16,696 nt of DNA from DATLOJ01 sp035536315 (GTDB lineage Bacteria; Actinomycetota; CADDZG01; JAHWKV01): NCBI GenBank assembly GCA_035536315.1, contig DATLOJ010000051.1:1-16696 (forward strand), in the 5' to 3' direction. Of this stretch, positions 1 through 7,099 are shown one piece after another (position 1 is the stretch's first letter; every line of letters begins with the position of its first letter). The notes beneath the pieces are model-generated. The model was not told where the DNA came from and ran no database searches. It saw nothing but the letters and a program-made list of their open reading frames with translations. The position numbers were made by a program, and so were the translations under genes.

Positions 1-332
1 GCCCCTGGCGTGGGAACGGCCTGGACCAAAGTGAATATGTAGGGCTGGGCCCCCACCTGTTCCAGGCTTCCGCGCCTTCTCAGCTCCTCGACGACGGTAA
101 CCGCGTCGATCGGCTCCCCGCGGCCATACAGATCGAGGAACGCGCGGTAGATCTCGACATGAGCCGGCTTGTAAAAATCTTCGGCGGTCAGGATCTCGAG
201 TACGACGGCAATCGCTTCGCGCGAGAGGAGGCATGCGCCAAGAACCGACTCCTCGGCCTCGAGGTTGTGCGGAGGAACCCCCGGCCCCTGCGCGCTCTGG
301 CGAGAAGGAGCATTTCCGAGCCTGGCTACCAT
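1..332 (-). CDS. dnaB: Replicative DNA helicase DnaB, N-terminal part (cut by window edge)
   Basis: This is the first 110 codons of the hexameric helicase that unwinds the replication fork and recruits primase. Translating the minus strand from the ATG at 332 gives a start MVARLGNAPS, followed by PHNLEAEESVLGACL (about residues 22-36). The frame then stays open to the window edge through EDFYKPAHVEIYRAF and EPIDAVTVVEEL. These are hallmarks of the all-helical DnaB N-terminal domain. The RecA-like ATPase domain lies outside the window, so its motifs cannot be checked. GGGAGG at 338-343, 5 nt before the ATG, supports this start. The gene follows rpsF-ssb-rpsR-rplI in the classic order but is separated from rplI by a strong terminator, so it probably has its own promoter in the 290-bp gap. 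Confidence 0.93.
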   Translation of the reverse strand, partial: MVARLGNAPSRQSAQGPGVPPHNLEAEESVLGACLLSREAIAVVLEILTAEDFYKPAHVEIYRAFLDLYGRGEPIDAVTVVEELRRRGSLEQVGAQPYIFTLVQAVPTPG

Positions 333-579
333 CGATTCCTCCCAAACGTACGTTCGGAGAGGATATTAGGGGTGGTTAGTGACAATGTGGATTGTGGAAT
401 TTGCGCTTTCCACAGGGCCACAGGCGCAGGTCTGCACAAGTACCCCGAGATGTTCACAGCGACTCCCAAAGCTTTCCTCCCCTTATCCACAATATGTTGT
501 GTCTGCCGTCACGAGCAGCGCAATATATGGGGGTCGGACGGGGTGGTCAAGCTCAGAGGAAAGAAATGTTCCCTGCTTG
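333..579. promoter_or_regulatory. rplI-dnaB intergenic region: dnaB promoter and DnaA-box-like sites
   Basis: I see no convincing gene here. TAATAT on the minus strand (363-368) could be the -10 of a dnaB promoter, giving a leader of about 25-30 nt; no good -35 is visible. TTATCCACA at 483-491 on the plus strand is a perfect match to the classical DnaA box. Weaker variants sharing its CCACA or CACA end lie at 386-394 (minus strand), 393-401 (minus strand), 406-414, 431-438 and 451-458. TGTGGAA (393-399) and TTCCACA (408-414) form a 7-bp inverted repeat with an 8-nt centre. A 10-bp palindrome AACGTACGTT sits at 345-354. A regulatory or replication role is inference. Confidence 0.45.
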
Positions 580-614
580 AAAAAAGCCTTCCCGGCCTCC
601 GTGGGGGCCGGGAA
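580..614 (-). terminator. Intrinsic terminator after rplI
   Basis: On the minus strand, TTCCCGGCC (614-606) and GGCCGGGAA (597-589) form a perfect 9-bp GC-rich stem with an 8-nt loop. GGC and six Ts (585-580) follow. It starts 8 nt past the rplI stop codon and should end the rpsF-ssb-rpsR-rplI transcript, insulating dnaB. Confidence 0.9.
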
Positions 615-622
615 ATTGGGGC

Positions 623-1201
623 CTAAGAGTCGGGGGTTTCGGCCTGCTCCGGCCCCGTCTTTTCGGCTTCTTCGGGGTCCGCCGCCGCGGGCACCGGTAC
701 GACCGGATCGGACTCTGTAGGCGCCGCTGCCTCTTTGGCTTCAGCAGGGGGGCCTGTCCCGTCAGAAATGACCTCGACTACTCCCTCGGCCACGACCTCG
801 GGATGCAGAGCGATCTTGAAGGTGTGAGTTCCCAGCGACTTCACGGGCTCCATGGAGATCTTGCGCCGGTCGAACTGGCCTCCAAGACTCGCGGCGAGCG
901 CTTCTGCAACGTCGCCGGTCGTAACTGATCCGAACAGCTGCCCCTCTTCGCCCGCCTTGGCCGGGATCTCGATGCGTGCTTCCCGAACCTTTACGGCGAG
1001 CTCCTCGAAGACTGCTTGCTCCTTGCGGACCCTTTCCGCTGTTGCCTTCTGCATCGACCCGGCCTGCTTCAAGGCCCCCTTAGTCGCGGGAATGGCCAGC
1101 CGCTGAGGTATCAGGTAGTTGCGGCCGTAGCCCGGCGCGACGTCGACTATGTCGCCCTTGCGGCCGAGCTTCTCGAGGTCCGCGTTGAGGATTACCTTCA
1201 T
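623..1201 (-). CDS. rplI: 50S ribosomal protein L9
   Basis: L9 binds 23S rRNA at the base of the L1 stalk and helps reading-frame fidelity. The start MKVILNADLEKLG and the signature GRKGDIVDVAPGYGRNYL (residues 13-30) are diagnostic. A charged helix covers about residues 45-80 and the C-terminal domain about 85-148. The protein has 192 residues against about 150 usually; the excess is an acidic, Ala/Pro-rich tail from about residue 149 with no sequence I recognise. The frame is open further upstream, but the ATG at 1201 is the L9 start: its ATGA overlaps the rpsR stop by 4 bp, and no strong Shine-Dalgarno is present, so translation is probably coupled to rpsR. It is the last gene of the operon and is followed by a terminator. 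Confidence 0.97.
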   Translation of the reverse strand: MKVILNADLEKLGRKGDIVDVAPGYGRNYLIPQRLAIPATKGALKQAGSMQKATAERVRKEQAVFEELAVKVREARIEIPAKAGEEGQLFGSVTTGDVAEALAASLGGQFDRRKISMEPVKSLGTHTFKIALHPEVVAEGVVEVISDGTGPPAEAKEAAAPTESDPVVPVPAAADPEEAEKTGPEQAETPDS

Positions 1202-1470
1202 CGGACCACGTATGGGAGGAGCGCGACCTCGCGGGCGTTCTTCACAGCCGTCGCGACTTCGTGCTGGTGATGCACGCACGTTCCCGTCACGCGCCTCGCC
1301 CTGATCTTTCCGCGGTCGGATACGAACTTACGCAGCAGCTGGACGTCCTTGAAATCGATGTACTCGATCTTGTCCTTACAGAAGTGACAAACCTTCTTGC
1401 GCTGCGGGCGCCCGCCACGCTTTTCAGTTTTGCGATCGGAAGTTCTTTCCCGAGAAACCTTACGTCCCAG
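1198..1470 (-). CDS. rpsR: 30S ribosomal protein S18, zinc-binding (C+) form, apparent CTG start
   Basis: S18 pairs with S6 on the platform of the 30S subunit. The conserved core KDVQLLRKFVSDRGKIRARR and the end REVALLPY are visible. C28-x2-C31 plus C65 followed by H67/H68 are the presumed zinc ligands of the C+ type; actinobacteria often also carry a C- paralogue. The frame has no ATG, GTG or TTG near the expected start; the nearest ATG (1584) would add 38 residues unlike S18. CTG at 1470 lies 6 nt after a perfect AGGAGG (1477-1482) and gives a normal 90-residue protein with a basic N-terminus. I therefore choose CTG. The gene overlaps the ssb 3' end by 11 bp and rplI by 4 bp. Confidence 0.92.
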   Translation of the reverse strand: MGRKVSRERTSDRKTEKRGGRPQRKKVCHFCKDKIEYIDFKDVQLLRKFVSDRGKIRARRVTGTCVHHQHEVATAVKNAREVALLPYVVR

Positions 1471-1888
1471 CTGGTACCTCCTCGTTCGATGGCTGCGAAG
1501 GCTGATCCGAAGACTGCCAGTCTCCTGGCCCGCCCTTCGCCGCCTTGGTAACCGCAGCGGTCGCCCACCTAAGTGATGGACCAACTTCGTCGGCCTTGAT
1601 CTCGAATGCGGTGCGCTTCTGGCCCTCCTCCGTCTCCCAGCTGCGGGTCTCGATGCGCCCGGTGACGATCACTCGCGAGCCCGTTGTAAGGGACTCTGCG
1701 ATGTTCTCCGCCAGCTGGCTCCATGCGACCACGTTGAAGAAGTCGGTCTGCTCCACACGCTCACCCGAGCCCTTGGTGAACGAGCGGTTCACTGCGATCC
1801 CGAACTTCACAAGTGCGGCCCCCGAGGGCGTGTACTTGAGCTCGGGCTCTCTAGTCAGGTTCCCTATGAGGGTTACTGTGTTCGACAT
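1460..1888 (-). CDS. ssb: Single-stranded DNA-binding protein with unusual C-terminal tip
   Basis: SSB coats single-stranded DNA in replication, recombination and repair. The OB-fold spans about residues 1-107, with MSNTVTLIGNLTREPELKYT at the start, DFFNVVAW near residue 50 and a conserved AFEIKADEVGPSLRWA segment (94-109). A short linker with Gln, Ser and Pro follows. The last residues are SNEEVPAGT, whereas most bacterial SSBs end in an acidic peptide with a terminal Pro-Phe that binds partner proteins. The protein has 142 residues, short for actinobacteria (often 160-200). The ATG at 1888 is preceded by AAGGTGG; the open frame upstream is shadow sequence from rpsF. The GAGGAGG encoding the two Glu residues also serves as the rpsR ribosome-binding site. 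Confidence 0.95.
   Translation of the reverse strand: MSNTVTLIGNLTREPELKYTPSGAALVKFGIAVNRSFTKGSGERVEQTDFFNVVAWSQLAENIAESLTTGSRVIVTGRIETRSWETEEGQKRTAFEIKADEVGPSLRWATAAVTKAAKGGPGDWQSSDQPSQPSNEEVPAGT
1477..1482 (-). promoter_or_regulatory. Ribosome-binding site of rpsR inside ssb
   Basis: AGGAGG on the minus strand lies within the last codons of ssb and 6 nt before the CTG at 1470. It is the main evidence for that start, since no standard start codon occurs in the S18 frame nearby. Confidence 0.75.
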
Positions 1889-1919
1889 CTCTCTGCCACC
1901 TTCCTGCGGGACCCCCCGC

Positions 1920-2204
1920 CTAAGGCACCCGGACGATCTTGTGCCGGATGTACTCCTCACCGATATCAAGAAGTCGGTCCAGATCGCTAATCGCGTCCGG
2001 CTCTGCCTTGAAGCTGGCCACCACGTAGTGACCTTCGCTGCGGTGGTTGATCTCGTAGGCAAGCCTGCGCCTGCCCCACTGATCGAGCTTTGCCACCTCG
2101 CCCTTGGCTTCGACGGCCTTGGTAAAACGACTGACCGCTTCTTGGATGGCCGAGTCTTCCAGCTGCGCGTCGACGATGACCACAGCCTCGTAGTTACGAA
2201 TCAT
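1920..2204 (-). CDS. rpsF: 30S ribosomal protein S6
   Basis: S6 forms a heterodimer with S18 on the 30S platform. The start MIRNYEAVVIVDAQLED and the core EVAKLDQWGRRRLAYEINHR (36-55), then EGHYVVASFKA, are typical of S6. At 94 residues it has the normal length. The ATG at 2204 is preceded by a perfect AGGAGG (2212-2217) with 7 nt spacing, the best ribosome-binding site in the window. It is the first gene of rpsF-ssb-rpsR-rplI, with 31 bp to ssb. Its leader carries two hairpins that may mediate feedback by S6-S18. Confidence 0.97.
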   Translation of the reverse strand: MIRNYEAVVIVDAQLEDSAIQEAVSRFTKAVEAKGEVAKLDQWGRRRLAYEINHRSEGHYVVASFKAEPDAISDLDRLLDIGEEYIRHKIVRVP

Positions 2205-2332
2205 TCAAATTCCTCCTGTGGACAACCCGCTCGGAAGGGTTCCGGTGGGAAGGCCCCCGAAGGGGCAGGACAACCAGAAACTCCAGGCATCGTAACAGCA
2301 GCTGTATGACCCGTCCATCGAAAAGCACTATA
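2205..2332 (-). promoter_or_regulatory. rpsF promoter and structured mRNA leader
   Basis: TATAGT on the minus strand (2327-2332) is a possible -10; no good -35 is evident. The leader of about 115 nt can fold a CCCC-UUCG-GGGG hairpin (2254-2265, an extra-stable tetraloop type) and a CGGAA-CCC-UUCCG hairpin (2232-2244) preceded by CCCAC, so the RNA contains CACCG at the base of that hairpin. S6:S18 complexes are known to bind a CACCG-containing motif in rpsF leaders of several phyla. Assignment to that motif is inference; I cannot verify the fold. Confidence 0.4.
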
Positions 2333-2364
2333 GAGAGGGGGTATGACAACGCCGACTGAGGGCA

Positions 2365-2400
2365 GCAAGAAAGTCTCGAAGGCGCGAATAAATCTTCGAG
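2365..2400 (-). terminator. Possible weak terminator after the GT87 gene
   Basis: On the minus strand, 2 nt past the stop codon, CTCGAAG (2400-2394) pairs with CTTCGAG (2381-2375) around a 12-nt loop, followed by ACTTTCTT. The 7-bp stem is perfect but the T-tract is interrupted, so termination may be partial. Confidence 0.4.
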
Positions 2401-2402
2401 TC

Positions 2403-3758
2403 TCAGGCCGTCGCGGCCCGCGTTTCGGGCAGCTCGCGTACGGCCTTGACGGCCGACCATGCCAGAAGACCCAGGGCTAGGGCTCTCAGGAGGACCGCCA
2501 CTTCGAACACGCCTTTCCATCCCGGATCCGGTACGTCGAACACCGTGAACCAATAAAACCCCGAGACGAACACCGCGACATCCGCGGCTAGATAGAAAAG
2601 GATCCTGGGCCACGAGACGTTCAGCAGCGCCAGCAGCGGTACGAGCCAGAGCGCGAACTGTGGCGAATGCACTTTCGAGAAGAGCAAGAAGGACGCGAGG
2701 ATTCCGAGGCCAACCGCTACGACCGGATACCCCTGCGGTTCGTTGCGGCGAGCCCAACCGACCCCCAGAAAGAACATCGCAGCCACAGCGAACAAGATGA
2801 AGCTGGTGATGCTGACGAACCCCAGATAGCCCGTCTGTCCGGGCTGCCACCAGTCCCCATGCCCGGGAAACATCGCCTGGGAGTGGTGGGCAATCCAGTA
2901 CCAGACGGTGCCAAAGTCGGGGTAGCGGTCGGCGTGAAACAGCCACACTCCCAGCCATCCGTTCGTTCCGGTCTCGCGCAGCTGCACCGAGCCGACGATC
3001 TCGGGCCAGTCCGGCCTATCCAGGACTCGAGGCGCTCCCCGGGCTAGCAGGGCGACCGGAAGATTCACTATCAAATAGATAAGGAAGAAAGCGCCGGCCA
3101 TTCCGAATGCGCCCTTTCGGTCGCCCTTCGCCCACCTCGACAGCAAGGCCCCCGGAAGCAGGAAGGCCGGAAAGAGCTTTGCACTCGCTCCGGCGGCAAG
3201 CGCCCCGCCCGCAACGCCATCCCTATTTTGTTCAAGAGCAACCAGACCAATCGACGCAAACGCCACAGCGATCAGGTCCCAGTTGTGGAACGAGTAAAGG
3301 ATCGTCGGAGTTCCGATCGCCCACAGCGCCAATCGCTTGGCCGTTACAAAGGGACGCAGCACGAGCGTCACGATCAACGCGAACGGCGCAAGAAAAATGC
3401 TCGAGAGCCGGAAGTAGTCGGGGTCTCCTGCCGTCATCACACCGGCCTCGTCCAGAAGGTGCAGGAGCCTTCCCATGAGATCCATGAACAGGCCCGTCAG
3501 CACCGGATATTCGAGCTGCACGTCGCGATAAGGCACGAGCCCATGCGAGATTCCTCTCACTCCATAAAGAGGCTGCAGATCGTTGTAGCAAAGGTGGCTG
3601 TACTGAAATGAGTCGGCCCACACGTTCGCCGCGCACTGCTGTTTGATCATGTAACCAACGGCAAGGCCGAGAAGCGTCGCAACGACGGCAACCCAGACCG
3701 GTGCGCGGCCGCGCATGGACATCGACATTGGACGCGGGACTTCCAGTGAAATTGCCAT
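2403..3758 (-). CDS. GT87-family (DUF2029) polyprenyl-phosphate-dependent glycosyltransferase, membrane
   Basis: This 451-residue integral membrane protein has about 10-12 hydrophobic segments, the first at about residues 20-36. Family marks are a first extracytoplasmic loop with acidic residues (D49, D60), YRDVQLEYPVLTG at 77-89, and FSKVHSPQFALWLVPLLALL near residues 365-385, which is characteristic of DUF2029/GT87. Characterised members such as PimE and arabinofuranosyltransferases transfer a sugar from a polyprenyl phosphate to envelope glycolipids; the substrate here is unknown. The gene between ponA1 and rpsF in Mycobacterium (Rv0051) is of the same type, so this is probably its orthologue. 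The start is uncertain: no Shine-Dalgarno precedes the ATG at 3758, but TAATCT lies 11 nt upstream (3770-3775). ATGs at 3728, 3722 and 3716 are alternatives. Confidence 0.85.
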   Translation of the reverse strand: MAISLEVPRPMSMSMRGRAPVWVAVVATLLGLAVGYMIKQQCAANVWADSFQYSHLCYNDLQPLYGVRGISHGLVPYRDVQLEYPVLTGLFMDLMGRLLHLLDEAGVMTAGDPDYFRLSSIFLAPFALIVTLVLRPFVTAKRLALWAIGTPTILYSFHNWDLIAVAFASIGLVALEQNRDGVAGGALAAGASAKLFPAFLLPGALLSRWAKGDRKGAFGMAGAFFLIYLIVNLPVALLARGAPRVLDRPDWPEIVGSVQLRETGTNGWLGVWLFHADRYPDFGTVWYWIAHHSQAMFPGHGDWWQPGQTGYLGFVSITSFILFAVAAMFFLGVGWARRNEPQGYPVVAVGLGILASFLLFSKVHSPQFALWLVPLLALLNVSWPRILFYLAADVAVFVSGFYWFTVFDVPDPGWKGVFEVAVLLRALALGLLAWSAVKAVRELPETRAATA

Positions 3759-3797
3759 CGTGCGATGCGAGATTAACTAAGCGGCCGGAAAACCTCG

Positions 3798-5957
3798 CTA
3801 ATTGTTATTCCCGCCGCCCGGCGGGTTGTTAGGTGGCGGCGACGGACTTGGACTCGGTGATGGTGCTGGCGATGGCGCCGGGGATGGCGAAGGCGATTGG
3901 CGGCCCGGAGGAGTTCCTCCCTGGCCCGGAGGAGGCTGCGGAGGTGCGGGCGGTGGTGAGGGTGCCGGGCTCGGTGATGGGACAGGGGACGGCGTCGGGG
4001 TCGCGCCTACGAGCTCACCGTCGAGCTTCGGCTCCTCGAAATCCGTCTTCTTGATCGGCTCCAGTGCCACCTGCATGAACTCCTTCCAAATGGTGGCGGG
4101 GAACGATCCACCGGTAACTCTGCGGTCGCGGACGTCGGTCATCTCGGGAATCTTTCCGTCCTCTCCCGGTGGGAACCCGTTCCAGACGACCGCAACGAGG
4201 TCCGGTGTGTATCCGGCGAACCACGCGTCCCCGTGGTTTTGCGTTGTCCCGGTCTTTCCGGCAGCCGGCCTCCCGATCTTGGCTCCCGTCCCGGTGCCGC
4301 GCTGGACGTTTTCCTCGAGGAGGTGGTTGACGGTATCCGCGACGTTTTCTTCCATCACGTCTTCTGATTTAAGCGAGCGATCTGCGATGGCTTTTCCGTC
4401 CGGCCCAAGAATTTTCAAGATGGCCACGGCGTCGGGCCTTTTCCCTCTTGCGGCAAACGTCGCGTAACCGCGAGCCATGTCGAAAGGAGTAACGGGGGTT
4501 GTCCCAAGTGTCAGCGCGCACCCAAAGTCACGATCGGGAATTTTCATTCCGATCTTTTCCGACATCGCAGCGAACTTGGCAGGGGTTATGTGATCGATCA
4601 TCTGCGCGTAAACGGTGTTGGCGGACTTCGTCGTTGCCTCGATGATGTTCAGCTCGCCGAATCCTTCGTTATCGAAGTTAGAAACTGACCAATCCGATCC
4701 GTCTTCGTTTTTGCACTGCTTCGAGTTGATGTTGATTTCAGCGGGGGCCGGGAACTTCGAGTTCACGGAAAGGCCCTCTGCGACGAAGGCGGCCAGCGTT
4801 ATCGGCTTGAAGGCAGAACCCGGGAGTCGCCCGCCCCCCTGCTTTTGGTCCGGCGTTGTTGCCGCATAGTTGAAGCCGCGGGCCCTTCCAACATCGTCAA
4901 CGTTGCGGCCCCCGACCATCGCGCGGACACGCCCTTGCGGATCCATCGCAAGCAGCGCTGCCTCGGGATCGGTGTCCTGGTCGAAGACCTTCCGTACTGC
5001 CGCCTCTGCAGCGTCCTGCATTCGCAAATCCAAGCTGGTGAACACCTGTAGCCCGCCGCCCAGGACCTCTCGCTCTTCTATCTTGAAGTCCTCGTTGAGC
5101 ATCCTGCGCACGTACTCCATGAAGTAGCCGGCCCTCGGAGAGCCCTGCTCGACCGACGTCCCGAGCTGAAAGGCAAGAACAACAGCCTGCTCGGCTTTGA
5201 CTTCTTCTTCCTTCAAGTAACCCGCGGCGCGCATGTCGCTCAACACTTCGTTGCGGATCTTGGGAACCAGGTCGGCGGCCCTGTCCGGTTGGTAGCGCTG
5301 AGGTGCCCTGATGATTCCGGCAAGGTAGGCGGCCTCGCTCACAGACAAGTCTCTGGCAGGTTTCTTGAAATACGTGCGACTCGCCGCTTCGGCGCCGTAG
5401 GCGCCGCGGCCGAAGTAGACGGTGTTCAGATAAAACTCGAGAATCTTGTTTTTCGAGTACTTGCGCTCGATCTTTATCGCGAGCGCAACCTCCTTGATCT
5501 TTCGTTTGATTGTGCGTTCGCGCCCGACTTGCACATACGCATTACGTGCGTACTGCTGAGTGATCGTCGAGCCTCCCTGTTGGACCCCGCCGCCTTTCGC
5601 ATTGCTGAAGGCCGCTCGCAGGATGCCTCTCAAGCTCACCCCGTTGTGCTCGTAAAAGCGCCTGTCCTCAGTCGCAACCACGGCCTCGCGAAGGTTCTTC
5701 GAGATTGCTTCGAGCTCGACGATCGTGCGGTCCTCTTCGCCGTGAAGCGTTCCGATCAGCTGGCCGTCGGCGGCAAGCACCTTCGTCGACTGGGCCCCCG
5801 GAACCGATTCGGGAAGGGGGATCTTGCCGAGAAATGCCGCAAGAAAGACCACGACGATCAGGGCGACCAGTCCGGCGCCGATCATCCACCAGCGCCGACG
5901 GATGAATGCGAGAGCGCGCGCGAATGGGGCGGCGACGGCGGTTGATTTAGGAGTCAC
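3798..5957 (-). CDS. ponA: Class A penicillin-binding protein, bifunctional transglycosylase/transpeptidase (PonA type)
   Basis: It polymerises lipid II into glycan strands and cross-links peptides outside the membrane. A basic cytoplasmic start is followed by one membrane anchor (about 25-43). The GT51 domain shows ATEDRRFYEHNG with catalytic E97, GGSTITQQYARN (128-139), and RKIKEVALAIKIERKYSKN (152-170) leading to EFYLNTVYFGRGAYG. The transpeptidase domain shows S381-x-x-K384, S445-A-N447 and K568-T-G570, so both activities look intact. The tail (about 652-719) is Pro/Ser/Ala-rich and ends in Gly-Asn, like actinobacterial PonA proteins. The start is a GTG at 5957; no close Shine-Dalgarno is visible, and TACAAA ends 7 nt before it. 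GT87 begins 39 bp downstream. The position beside rpsF-ssb matches mycobacterial ponA1. Confidence 0.97.
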   Translation of the reverse strand: MTPKSTAVAAPFARALAFIRRRWWMIGAGLVALIVVVFLAAFLGKIPLPESVPGAQSTKVLAADGQLIGTLHGEEDRTIVELEAISKNLREAVVATEDRRFYEHNGVSLRGILRAAFSNAKGGGVQQGGSTITQQYARNAYVQVGRERTIKRKIKEVALAIKIERKYSKNKILEFYLNTVYFGRGAYGAEAASRTYFKKPARDLSVSEAAYLAGIIRAPQRYQPDRAADLVPKIRNEVLSDMRAAGYLKEEEVKAEQAVVLAFQLGTSVEQGSPRAGYFMEYVRRMLNEDFKIEEREVLGGGLQVFTSLDLRMQDAAEAAVRKVFDQDTDPEAALLAMDPQGRVRAMVGGRNVDDVGRARGFNYAATTPDQKQGGGRLPGSAFKPITLAAFVAEGLSVNSKFPAPAEININSKQCKNEDGSDWSVSNFDNEGFGELNIIEATTKSANTVYAQMIDHITPAKFAAMSEKIGMKIPDRDFGCALTLGTTPVTPFDMARGYATFAARGKRPDAVAILKILGPDGKAIADRSLKSEDVMEENVADTVNHLLEENVQRGTGTGAKIGRPAAGKTGTTQNHGDAWFAGYTPDLVAVVWNGFPPGEDGKIPEMTDVRDRRVTGGSFPATIWKEFMQVALEPIKKTDFEEPKLDGELVGATPTPSPVPSPSPAPSPPPAPPQPPPGQGGTPPGRQSPSPSPAPSPAPSPSPSPSPPPNNPPGGGNNN
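3801..4004 (-). repeat. Low-complexity Pro/Ser/Ala-coding tail of the PBP
   Basis: Degenerate repeats of Ser-Pro, Ala-Pro and Pro-Pro units encode PBP residues of about 652-719, ending in an Asn/Gly cluster. The DNA is strongly strand-biased (G-rich on the plus strand) and prone to slippage, so its length may vary between strains. Such tails are presumed to cross or contact the peptidoglycan. Confidence 0.8.
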
Positions 5958-6022
5958 TCATTTGTTTGTACCACCGAAATCGAACGTGCAACCCTTTCAG
6001 GTGATACGCAGAACGTGTTCCG

Positions 6023-7099
6023 CTAGAGAAACTGAGTTCGAAGACCTTCCAAAAGCAGTCTCAGCCAGGCGGCCCCCGCCAGCAGAAGCAGGCCTCCCGC
6101 CAACGGGGCCGCCCAAGCCGGAGCCGTGGGAATTCGCTCGTCAGGCCCGGCCCATTCCTCATGGGACTGTGAGTCCGGCATCAAAAGCATCCAAACTCCC
6201 GCAAAGCCCGCGCCAAGCAGAACCGAGATCCATGCGAGGCCACTCCTCGATCCGACCAGCGCGAACAGCAGAGCGAGCACCGCCGTCAGAAGCCCCTGCG
6301 ACCCTGTCCGGCGATCGGTGTAGCGCGTCCAATTGAATGATGCGATCACCAGGGCCGCGAGCAACAGCGCCGCTACAACCGATCCAAAGGAGAGGTCGGG
6401 GCCCGGAATGAATGCAACCGCGACAACCAGGGCCGCCAGCGAAAGCATCGTTTGGCCGAGGAAGCCTGCAATTCCGGCAAGCACCGCTGCAAAGGCCAGC
6501 CAGTGATGCGCCCCCACACCTTCCAGCAACAACGCGAACCCGGCCCCCAACGCGATCCACACCGTGGCCTTTTCCTGAATCGACGTCACGTACCCGGCCG
6601 CAATGACTGCGATCGCGCCTATCACGAGGAGGGGGCCGGGAATCGATCGGAACTCCGAAATGAGCCATGCGCTCTGCCATACAGTCAGCAGAGTCAACGG
6701 CACCCAGCGCGCTTCTGCATCTGCCGGCAGCACCGCTGCTCGAAGCACGATTGCCGCGGCTATTGCTAACTGTCCGACGGAAACGCCTTTACCGATACTC
6801 CAAAGCCCGGTCTCCGAATGATGCGCGGTGAATCCGACGACAAGAAGCAAGTCGCTCAGGCCCACTCTTATAGCGACAGACGGTGAGGCCATCCCCGCTG
6901 CCGAAGCTCCGATGATGATCGCCGAGGAGACGGAGGTCATCGCCAATGCGATCAGCATGTTCCCGGTAAGCCACCCGGAAAGGAACGCAGCGCCTGCCGG
7001 AAGCCACCACCGCCACTGCCGGGCAGGGCCCTTGTACGAAAGCGCGCTGAGCGAAATCGCCGCCGCCGCTGCAAACAGAAAGCCAGAGACTGTGTTCAA
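6023..7099 (-). CDS. Unidentified polytopic membrane protein, distantly NuoL/NuoM-like
   Basis: I do not recognise this protein firmly. It is about 358 residues long with roughly 11-12 hydrophobic segments rich in Ala, Val and Leu, ending in a basic LRTQFL. The stretch from VAIRVGLSDLLLVVGF through EGVGAHHWLAFAAVLAG resembles by eye the antiporter-like subunits of complex I: R-V-G-x-D before a helix, then Q-x-x-K and G-V-G-A. The Lys and His residues that carry protons in those subunits are not clearly kept. This is a weak inference. I place the start at the TTG at 7099, whose TTGA overlaps the stop of the upstream gene; other starts (TTG 7108, ATG 7156) are possible. It ends 65 bp before ponA, so co-transcription is likely. 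Mycobacterium, as I recall, has nothing between its DUF5318 gene and ponA1. Confidence 0.65.
   Translation of the reverse strand: MNTVSGFLFAAAAAISLSALSYKGPARQWRWWLPAGAAFLSGWLTGNMLIALAMTSVSSAIIIGASAAGMASPSVAIRVGLSDLLLVVGFTAHHSETGLWSIGKGVSVGQLAIAAAIVLRAAVLPADAEARWVPLTLLTVWQSAWLISEFRSIPGPLLVIGAIAVIAAGYVTSIQEKATVWIALGAGFALLLEGVGAHHWLAFAAVLAGIAGFLGQTMLSLAALVVAVAFIPGPDLSFGSVVAALLLAALVIASFNWTRYTDRRTGSQGLLTAVLALLFALVGSRSGLAWISVLLGAGFAGVWMLLMPDSQSHEEWAGPDERIPTAPAWAAPLAGGLLLLAGAAWLRLLLEGLRTQFL

Noticed and set aside
379..720. Plus-strand open frames between rplI and dnaB
   Set aside because: No Shine-Dalgarno, no family resemblance, and they run across the rplI terminator and the rplI 3' end antisense.
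1471..1584. ATG-initiated 128-residue version of S18
   Set aside because: The extra 38 residues lie over ssb and are unlike S18; the AGGAGG is positioned for the internal CTG.
1889..2062. 58-codon upstream extension of ssb
   Set aside because: It overlaps rpsF in another frame and has no SSB similarity; MSNTVTLIGN at 1888 is the standard start.
3825..3995. Short repeats resembling a tandem or CRISPR-like array
   Set aside because: Units are irregular, without spacers, and are explained by Ser-Pro and Ala-Pro codons of the PBP tail.
3802..4467. Long open frame on the plus strand, Gly-rich at its start
   Set aside because: It is antisense to the PBP gene; the Gly/Asp pattern is the complement of the Ser/Pro tail codons, and the PBP frame carries intact catalytic motifs.
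5947..5962. Four-codon ATG frame (M-S-D-S-stop) overlapping the PBP GTG
   Set aside because: It could be a tiny upstream frame, but it lacks a ribosome-binding site and short ATGs near starts arise often by chance.
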